DNA from: UBA7236 sp964638865
GTDB taxonomy: Bacteria; Bacteroidota; Bacteroidia; Chitinophagales; BACL12
Reading direction: 5' to 3'
DNA length: 19,979 bases
Assembly (NCBI GenBank): GCA_964638865.1
Contig: CAZXBG010000072.1
Span: 1-19,979 of the forward strand
Shown: positions 6,457 through 12,810 of the stretch, piece by piece
How positions within the stretch are numbered: the first letter of the stretch is position 1
How the letters are laid out: the number at the start of each line of letters is the position of its first letter
Program-made: the position numbers and the translations under genes
The notes under the pieces: model-generated
What the model was told of the DNA's origin: nothing
Seen by the model: only the letters and a program-made list of their open reading frames with translations
Database searches by the model: none

Positions 6457-7017
6457 ATGTCATCAACAAAACTCGCATACCGTTACGCAAAATCTATCAT
6501 CGACCTGGCTCTTGAAAAAGGGAAATTGGAAGAGGTTACCAATGATATGCGTTTATTAAATGAAACCACCGATAAGGTGCGTGAATTTTATTTGATGCTG
6601 AAAAGCCCTATCGTTACTGGAGATAAAAAAATGGAAGTAACTAAACTGATATTCCATGGAAAAATTACAGATATCACAGAAAATTTCATGAATATTTTGA
6701 TGCGCAAAAATCGCGAATCGCATCTTCCTGAAATTATTGATTCTTTTATTCATCAATACAACGCGTTAAAAGGAATTACACCTGTTATAATCACTTCCGC
6801 AACGGAACTTTCGAAAGATGCAATTGATGAAGTACTCAATAAATTAAAACAAACCGCCCATCTTCAAACTATTCAATTACAGACAAAAGTGGATGCTGAT
6901 CTTGTAGGTGGATATATTTTACAGTGGGAAGATAAATTGATCGACAACAGCATACGCAGAGGATTAACAATATTAAAAGATGAGTTTGATAATAATGATT
7001 ATGTTCGAAAATTTTAA
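6457..7017 (+). CDS. atpH: ATP synthase F1 subunit delta
   Basis: This 186-residue protein is the subunit that links the top of F1 to the b stalk. The N-terminal helical domain starts with the typical KLAYRYAKSIIDLALEKG. The C-terminal part carries the family signature around VDADLVGGYILQWEDKLIDNSI, ending in a short helix. The size fits the OSCP/delta family (about 175-190 residues). It starts 5 bp after atpF and is followed by a 131-bp AT-rich spacer before atpA. I see no promoter of the TAnnTTTG type in that spacer, so atpA and atpG are probably read from the same transcript. Confidence 0.96.
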   Translation: MSSTKLAYRYAKSIIDLALEKGKLEEVTNDMRLLNETTDKVREFYLMLKSPIVTGDKKMEVTKLIFHGKITDITENFMNILMRKNRESHLPEIIDSFIHQYNALKGITPVIITSATELSKDAIDEVLNKLKQTAHLQTIQLQTKVDADLVGGYILQWEDKLIDNSIRRGLTILKDEFDNNDYVRKF

Positions 7018-7021
7018 AACA

Positions 7022-7148
7022 TTTTCAATTTGTTAATTGACAATTGAATAATTGGGACATAAATTTTAAATCGGAGCAATCAATTAATAAATTGACAATT
7101 AATAAATTAACAAATAGCTACAATTAACAAATTACTAAATAAAAAATC
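7022..7148. repeat. AT-rich AATTGAC-type repeat spacer, atpH-atpA
   Basis: Positions 7022-7045 match 5866-5889 of the atpE-atpF spacer at 23 of 24 bases. AATTGAC occurs at 7036 and again near 7093, and AATTAA(C/T) variants continue at roughly 7-8 bp steps up to the atpA start. No G/C-rich stem and no -7 element are visible. The sequence looks like a degraded short-period repeat. Confidence 0.7.
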
Positions 7149-8732
7149 ATGGTAGACGTAAAACCTGACGAAATATCCGCGATTCTTCGCCAGCAGTTAA
7201 GCAACTTCAAAACAAGTTCTGAATTAGAAGAAGTTGGAACAGTGCTGCAGGTAGGTGATGGTATTGCCCGTATTTACGGATTAAACAATGCAAAATCCGG
7301 AGAACTCGTATCCTTTGAAAATGGCGTTCGCGCAATCGTATTGAACCTGGAAGAAGATAATGTGGGTGTGGTATTAATGGGAGCAAGCGACAATATTAAA
7401 GAAGGGGATACCGTGCGCCGCACAGGAAATATCGCGAGCATTAAAGTAGGCGAAAGCATGCTTGGTCGCGTTGTAAATGCATTGGGTGAACCTATTGATG
7501 GAAAAGGCCCTTTAAGTGGTGATCTTTATGAAATGCCATTGGAGAGAAAAGCTCCGGGGGTAATTTATCGTCAGCCGGTAAACGAACCTTTGCAAACAGG
7601 TTTGAAACCAATTGATGCCATGATCCCGATTGGAAGAGGTCAGCGTGAGTTGATCATCGGCGATCGTCAGACCGGAAAAACCGCAATTGCAATTGACACT
7701 ATTATCAATCAAAGAGAATTTTATGAAGCTGGTAATCCTGTTTATTGTATTTATGTTGCCTGTGGACAAAAAAATTCAACCGTTGCACAAGTTGCAAAAA
7801 CATTAACTGATCACGGCGCGATGGAGTATACCGTAATTGTTACGGCTTCTGCATCAGATCCTGCACCATTACAATTTTATGCGCCATTTGCGGGTGCTGC
7901 TATCGGAGAATTTTTCCGCGATACTGGACGCCCTGCATTAATTATTTATGATGATCTTTCGAAACAAGCTGTAGCTTATCGCGAGGTATCATTATTATTG
8001 CGTCGCCCACCGGGACGTGAAGCATACCCCGGAGATGTATTTTATTTGCACAGTCGTTTATTGGAACGCGCAGCTAAAATCATCAACAACGATCTTATCG
8101 CATCTCAAATGAATGATCTTCCTGATACCATTAAACATTTAGTAAAAGGTGGTGGATCATTAACTGCATTGCCAATTATTGAAACACAAGCCGGCGACGT
8201 TTCTGCATATATTCCTACTAACGTAATTTCCATTACCGATGGACAAATATTTTTGGAAACGAATTTATTTAACTCCGGAGTTCGTCCCGCAATTAACGTG
8301 GGTATCTCAGTAAGTAGAGTGGGTGGAAATGCGCAGATCAAATCGATGAAAAAAGTTGCCGGAACATTAAAATTGGATCAGGCACAATACCGCGAATTAG
8401 AGGCCTTCTCTAAATTCGGTTCCGACTTGGATGCTGCAACAATGGCAGTTTTAAATAAAGGAAAACGCAACGTGGAAATATTGAAACAAAAACAATATTC
8501 ACCAATGTCGGTTGAAAAACAAATTGCAATTATTTATTTAGGAACCAGAGGTTTATTAACAGAAATTCCTGTAGAAAAAATAAAGCAGTTTGAAGATGCT
8601 TATGTTACTTACTTAGAGGCGCATAACAAAGAATTATTAAACGATCTTAAAGCAGGTAAATTAACAGACGAAATGACGGCTACCCTGGAAAGAATTGGCG
8701 CCGACATGAGTAAACAATATAAAACTGCATAA
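7149..8732 (+). CDS. atpA: ATP synthase F1 subunit alpha
   Basis: This 527-residue protein is the non-catalytic nucleotide-binding subunit of F1; three alternate with three beta subunits. The N-terminal beta-barrel domain holds GDGIARIYGL (37-46). The P-loop GDRQTGKT is at 171-178, and the Walker B region ALIIYDDLSK at 263-272. The DP(A)PLQFYAPFAG stretch is near 237-249. The arginine finger that completes the catalytic site on beta is Arg390 in GISVSRVGG. The length is close to other Bacteroidota alpha subunits (about 525). ATG 7149 matches the expected N-terminus (VDVKPDEIS). atpG follows after 6 bp. The partner gene atpD is not in this window. Confidence 0.98.
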   Translation: MVDVKPDEISAILRQQLSNFKTSSELEEVGTVLQVGDGIARIYGLNNAKSGELVSFENGVRAIVLNLEEDNVGVVLMGASDNIKEGDTVRRTGNIASIKVGESMLGRVVNALGEPIDGKGPLSGDLYEMPLERKAPGVIYRQPVNEPLQTGLKPIDAMIPIGRGQRELIIGDRQTGKTAIAIDTIINQREFYEAGNPVYCIYVACGQKNSTVAQVAKTLTDHGAMEYTVIVTASASDPAPLQFYAPFAGAAIGEFFRDTGRPALIIYDDLSKQAVAYREVSLLLRRPPGREAYPGDVFYLHSRLLERAAKIINNDLIASQMNDLPDTIKHLVKGGGSLTALPIIETQAGDVSAYIPTNVISITDGQIFLETNLFNSGVRPAINVGISVSRVGGNAQIKSMKKVAGTLKLDQAQYRELEAFSKFGSDLDAATMAVLNKGKRNVEILKQKQYSPMSVEKQIAIIYLGTRGLLTEIPVEKIKQFEDAYVTYLEAHNKELLNDLKAGKLTDEMTATLERIGADMSKQYKTA

Positions 8733-8738
8733 CCATAC

Positions 8739-9623
8739 ATGTCAGGTAAATTAAAAGAAGTCCGCACCCGAATAACCTCTGTTACCAGCACACAGCAGAT
8801 CACCAAAGCTATGAAAATGGTGAGTGCTGCCAAGTTGCGCAGAGCACAGGATGCAGTGGTGCAAATGCGTCCCTATGCTATGAAAATGGGCGAATTGCTC
8901 AGCAATATTGCAGGTGCTTCTCAGGGCGATGTTAAAATTGAATATGCCAAAGAGCGCGAAGTAAAAAATGTATTGATCGTTTTAATTACTTCCGACAAAG
9001 GTTTATGCGGCGCATTCAACGGAAACGTTGTTAAAGCTGCAAAAAGATTAATTGAAGAAAAGTATAGTCACCTCAATAATCAGAATATTAAATTGATGTT
9101 CATCGGGAAAAAGGCGCATGATGTGATGAAGCGCACAGCATATCCGCAGATACTCGATTTTAAAGAATTATTTCACAAGGTAAGTTTCGAAAATGTAACA
9201 CGTGCAACAGATTATATTAAAGAGGGTTTTGTAAAAAAAGATTTTGATGAAGTAATGGTGATCTACAACCGTTTTAAAAATGCAGCAACACAGTTTTTAG
9301 AAACAGAACAATTTCTTCCAATCAAAAAAATAGAAAACAAAAACGAAAAGAAAACCAAGGCAGATTATATTTTCGATCCGGAAAAGGAAGCAATGATTGA
9401 AGAACTTGTTCCTAAAATATTAAATACTACATTCTACAGATATATTCTCGACAGCAATGCATCAGAACATGGTGCACGTATGACTGCCATGGACAAAGCA
9501 TCTGATAACGCAAATGAATTATTAAAGGAATTAAAAATTTCTTACAACCGCGCGCGTCAGGCTGCAATTACCACAGAGTTAACCGAGATTGTTAGTGGGG
9601 CTGCGGCGTTGCAAGGAGCATAA
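8739..9623 (+). CDS. atpG: ATP synthase F1 subunit gamma
   Basis: This 294-residue protein is the rotating central shaft of F1. Both ends show the conserved coiled-coil helices: the N-terminal one starts KLKEVRTRITSVTSTQQITKAMKMVSAAKL (quoted in part: KLKEVRTRI and TKAMKMVSAAK), and the C-terminal one contains ASEHGARMTAMDKASDNA and ends in TELTEIVSGAAAL. The central Rossmann-like domain includes SDKGLCGAFNG (about residues 86-96). The length is normal. It is the last gene of the atp cluster. The stop codon is followed within 15 bp by the GGGNNNN-type repeat region rather than by a recognisable terminator. No epsilon gene follows. Confidence 0.97.
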   Translation: MSGKLKEVRTRITSVTSTQQITKAMKMVSAAKLRRAQDAVVQMRPYAMKMGELLSNIAGASQGDVKIEYAKEREVKNVLIVLITSDKGLCGAFNGNVVKAAKRLIEEKYSHLNNQNIKLMFIGKKAHDVMKRTAYPQILDFKELFHKVSFENVTRATDYIKEGFVKKDFDEVMVIYNRFKNAATQFLETEQFLPIKKIENKNEKKTKADYIFDPEKEAMIEELVPKILNTTFYRYILDSNASEHGARMTAMDKASDNANELLKELKISYNRARQAAITTELTEIVSGAAALQGA

Positions 9624-9635
9624 AGGTGATTTTAA

Positions 9636-10027
9636 GTGTCGGGTCACGGGAAAACAAAGGGTGGGACTTTTTAAAATTTCGGATGAAAAAAGAGAGAACA
9701 CCGATGACGCGGATTGAACGGATAAAAAGGATAAAAAAATGTTGAAAATGCAGATTAACAAATAATTAAAGCTTCCACTTTAACTGTTTCTACAACTAAA
9801 AGTCCCGAAGGGACGATACATCTTGTAACCACGGACTTTAGTGCGTGCGTAACGAAAAAAGGGACAAGGGTATCGGGACAAGGTACAAGGGAAAACAAAC
9901 GGTTGGATTTAGTAAAATTTCTAAAAAATAATTAACACCGTAATTTGATAATATTAAAATGCCTATTATATTTTCCCCTGGAACGATAAACCTCCAATGT
10001 TACAAACTGCCTACTGCCACTGCCCAC
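9636..10027 (+). repeat. Intergenic repeat unit, copy 1 of tandem duplication
   Basis: The unit begins 13 bp after the atpG stop with heptamers GGGTCAC and GGGAAAA. It continues through a 123-bp block (9673-9795), a short GTCCC-GAA-GGGAC palindrome (9802-9814), a second heptamer array (9861-9895: GGGACAA, GGGTATC, GGGACAA, GGTACAA, GGGAAAA) and a 96-bp block (9932-10027) ending in ACTGCC repeats. The two blocks recur in copy 2. Minus-strand reading frames inside it are not credible genes. Confidence 0.88.
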
Positions 10028-10042
10028 TAATTTTTGGACAGG

Positions 10043-10406
10043 AGTATCGGGACAAGGGACAGGGGAAAACAAAGGACGTGGGATATGGAAAATTTCGGAT
10101 GAAAAAAGAGAGAACACCGATGACGCGGATTGAGCGGATAAAAAAAGATAAAAAAAGTTGAAAATGCAGATTAACAAATAATTAAAGCTTCCACTTTAAC
10201 TGTTTCTACAANNNNNNNNNNNNNNNNNNNNNNNNNNNNNNNNNNNNNNNNNNNNNNNNNNNNNNNNNNNNNNNNNNNNNNNNNNNNNNNNNNNNNNNNN
10301 NNNNNNNNNNNTTAACACCGTAATTTGATAATATTAAAATGCCTATTATATTTTCCCCTGGAACGAATAGGTTCCAATGTTACAAACTGCCACTGCCACT
10401 GCCCAC
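10043..10406 (+). repeat. Intergenic repeat unit, copy 2, interrupted by assembly gap
   Basis: Heptamers GGGACAA, GGGACAG and GGGAAAA start at 10049. The 123-bp block at 10089-10211 matches 9673-9795 at about 95% with no net length change. The block 10312-10406 matches 9932-10027 closely. The middle part, which should hold the GTCCC palindrome and a heptamer array, is replaced by N. The unit ends just before the stop of the convergent T9SS cargo gene at 10413. Confidence 0.88.
10212..10311. other. Assembly gap (100 N)
   Basis: Exactly 100 undetermined bases, a conventional placeholder for a gap of unknown size. Both flanks match copy 1 of the repeat, at 9795 and 9932. If copy 2 mirrors copy 1, the missing sequence would be about 136 bp. 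Confidence 0.98.
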
Positions 10407-10412
10407 GAACCA

Positions 10413-12719
10413 TCAATACATCTCAAACTGAATTGTTTCAAATTGAGCACTCGTTGTGAATTTAATAAAATAAGTGCCGGTAGCAATCTCTCCGGGATAT
10501 AACATTACGGAATTAATGGCTTCGTTGAGATAAATATTTTTAGAGTAAATGGTTTTTCCGGAAATATCAATTATTTCAAATTTGCCATTTCCTTCCATTG
10601 CCGATACGATGGAAATATTTAATTCACCACTAGCGGGATTTGCAGAATTTAATACAATAGAATTTGTATTTAGTTGCTCTGACCTTATCGCAATAATTCC
10701 GGAATAGGATAATGTACCATCAAGATCTTTTTCTTTTAAACGATAATAATTTATAGAGGGAGCCGGCTTAGAGTCTGTAAAACTATAATCAATCGCTTCA
10801 TTGCTATTTCCTGCTGCCGGTAACGATCCTATTGCTTCAAAGGATAATCCGTCAAACGACCTTTCCATAATAAATAATTCACTGTTTTTTTCAGACGCCG
10901 TTGACCATTGTAAATAATTCATACCCTCTGCATGATATCCGTTGAAGGATGTTAAAGTGATGGGCAACAAACAAGGATTTGTTACAGTTACGTTATCCGT
11001 TATTACATTACCGCAAGCGTCAGTAACTGTTAAGGTAACAACAGTAACTCCAAGTGGATAAACATCGGTATCAGTTGCACCTGTGCCACCCGATGGTGAC
11101 CAGGTATAGGAATAAGGCGGAACACCGTATAATACGTTAGCAGTAAAGGTTGCAGTTTGTGTTATACAATCTAATATAGTATAGGTATCCATACCAATTG
11201 CACCAATTACTGCGAGTGGTTCTATGGTATGACCTTCAATGGTAACATCAACTCTGATAATGCGAATACAATTTGAAGCGCAAGGAGTTGAGTTGCATGC
11301 ATTTCGCAATAATCCAACTGTGAATGGAATATTATAGGATGCACACTGCGGAGTAAGACAAGTAACTAAGCCTGGTTGTGAAGGAGTAGTGGCTCCAAAT
11401 ACAGGAAGCGAATAAAAGTCACAGGCACCGGGAGGCGCACACACCCAATATTGGGTTGGATCGGTAGGACTTGTTCCACATGTAGTTGAAAAACGCGTAA
11501 ATGATTTATCAATATAACATCTTTGCGCCACAGAAAGTCCACAAGTTCCTAAAACATCGCCATAAACTTGCCAATAAATAGTGGCATTTGTTAATGTGGC
11601 ATTTGCCGGCGTTGTTACGTTCACAATATAATCACAAGTTGCATTAAAATTGGAGCCGGTTGTGCCGAGCCATAAGGTAGTAATAAATACAAGTGGGTCA
11701 ATTGTTATTGGAAAAACTCTGGTTTCATTTTTTAAATATTCATTACTTACATAAAGCTGAATTTTATAATGATCACCATCAGTAATTATCTTATAGCCAG
11801 TTTTAAAAATATTCTTTTCCCCATTTCCGCTAGTATCTGAATCATAAATTACAGGTCGGGAAAATCGCACGTATTCTATTTCATATTGATCAACTAACAA
11901 TAAATCTCCCTCCCAAATTCCATTTGTGTTAAAGGAGCCTTCATACTGATCATAAATAATAAACATGTTTTCCGGTAATTCAAGTTCATCTTCAAAAACA
12001 GTATATTTATCAGAGACATTAATTGAATTCAAATTATTTAAAATAAAATTTGTTTTTACACCCGATTCCTGATAGGTCATTTCCGTAGTGATACCATTCC
12101 ATGTATTATTTATTCTGCAACCGTCATTTCCAACACTATTATTCGAAAAGATTGCATTTATCGGATCTGACGCATAAATTCCGTCAGTCGTATTTGCCGA
12201 AAAAATAGCAAGTGACCTATTAAATTTTATTGCTTGAGTGCTGCTAAAATCCAACTGAGAATATCCATCAGATAGATTTAAAGAAGTAGGAAAATTTTGA
12301 TTTGATGCTGAAAATAAACCCGGAATATTAGTTGGTTTTAATCTGTAGTCTATTGCAATAAATTCGTTCTTTTCATTTTTATAGTGTAGGTCTATATTTG
12401 AAGTTTGTTTGAAAAAATAACTACCTAAAGTACCTTTTTTTACATAGTAACGTGTGTTTTCTGTTCTCCTGTCAACCAGTTCTATACAATCCTCACATGG
12501 AGTATCATAGGGATTTTTACCAAATTCAGGATGTGAATAATAAGCTGCATCAGTCAGGTTCATTAATTCTCCTGAAATTTCAAAAGTGGGTTCAGGAATA
12601 AATGATTGTAAATTAATTATTCTGTTTCCCTCTATTCCAACACCCTGAGTTTGGGCATAACTAATAGCAGGAGAAACTAAAAATAGCAATGTTTTAAGTA
12701 TGGAAAAGTTCCTTTTCAT
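10413..12719 (-). CDS. Secreted T9SS cargo protein with PKD-like and Cys-rich regions
   Basis: This 768-residue protein has a signal peptide (MKRNFSILK, hydrophobic stretch, cleavage near SYAQ, residue 23). Residues ~25-330 form an unrecognised domain ending in FPITIDPLV, which resembles the YPVxIDP motif ending a domain in Rhs-like and other large secreted proteins. Residues ~340-510 are Cys- and Thr-rich. Residues ~515-580 resemble a PKD/SprB-type Ig fold (DACGNVITDNVTV). Residues ~583-675 are the domain that often precedes sorting tails (LPITLTSFNGY, ERSFDG, YYRLKEKDLDG). The last ~80 residues are a type A T9SS sorting domain ending in FETIQFEMY. It is therefore predicted to be exported across the outer membrane and surface-bound or released. 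The upstream TACATTG is only a partial -7 match. Function is unknown. Confidence 0.85.
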   Translation of the reverse strand: MKRNFSILKTLLFLVSPAISYAQTQGVGIEGNRIINLQSFIPEPTFEISGELMNLTDAAYYSHPEFGKNPYDTPCEDCIELVDRRTENTRYYVKKGTLGSYFFKQTSNIDLHYKNEKNEFIAIDYRLKPTNIPGLFSASNQNFPTSLNLSDGYSQLDFSSTQAIKFNRSLAIFSANTTDGIYASDPINAIFSNNSVGNDGCRINNTWNGITTEMTYQESGVKTNFILNNLNSINVSDKYTVFEDELELPENMFIIYDQYEGSFNTNGIWEGDLLLVDQYEIEYVRFSRPVIYDSDTSGNGEKNIFKTGYKIITDGDHYKIQLYVSNEYLKNETRVFPITIDPLVFITTLWLGTTGSNFNATCDYIVNVTTPANATLTNATIYWQVYGDVLGTCGLSVAQRCYIDKSFTRFSTTCGTSPTDPTQYWVCAPPGACDFYSLPVFGATTPSQPGLVTCLTPQCASYNIPFTVGLLRNACNSTPCASNCIRIIRVDVTIEGHTIEPLAVIGAIGMDTYTILDCITQTATFTANVLYGVPPYSYTWSPSGGTGATDTDVYPLGVTVVTLTVTDACGNVITDNVTVTNPCLLPITLTSFNGYHAEGMNYLQWSTASEKNSELFIMERSFDGLSFEAIGSLPAAGNSNEAIDYSFTDSKPAPSINYYRLKEKDLDGTLSYSGIIAIRSEQLNTNSIVLNSANPASGELNISIVSAMEGNGKFEIIDISGKTIYSKNIYLNEAINSVMLYPGEIATGTYFIKFTTSAQFETIQFEMY

Positions 12720-12761
12720 AGTTTGAAAACCAATGTAAATATAATTTAATATCCATAAAAT

Positions 12762-12798
12762 AAAAAGAGGCTACCCGCTCAAGGTAACCTCTTTTTTT
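12762..12798 (-). terminator. Rho-independent terminator of the MopE-repeat gene
   Basis: AAAAAGAGGCTACC (12762-12775) and GGTAACCTCTTTTT (12783-12796) form a 14-bp stem with one wobble on the minus transcript and a 7-base loop. On the minus strand it is followed by a T-rich run. It lies 13 bp after the stop of the gene at 12811-15741 and before the start of the next minus gene. The A/T flanks are symmetric, so it could work in both directions. Confidence 0.88.
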
Positions 12799-12810
12799 CA
12801 ATTTTATGTA

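Noticed and set aside
9579..9761. Minus-strand 60-residue reading frame overlapping the atpG end
   Set aside because: It lies in the non-coding repeat, runs antisense into atpG, and its N-terminus simply reflects the repeated DNA block also found at 10089-10211.
9932..10177. Minus-strand 81-residue reading frame in the repeat region
   Set aside because: It spans the junction of two repeat copies and has no family features. Its similarity to the previous frame comes from the DNA repeat.
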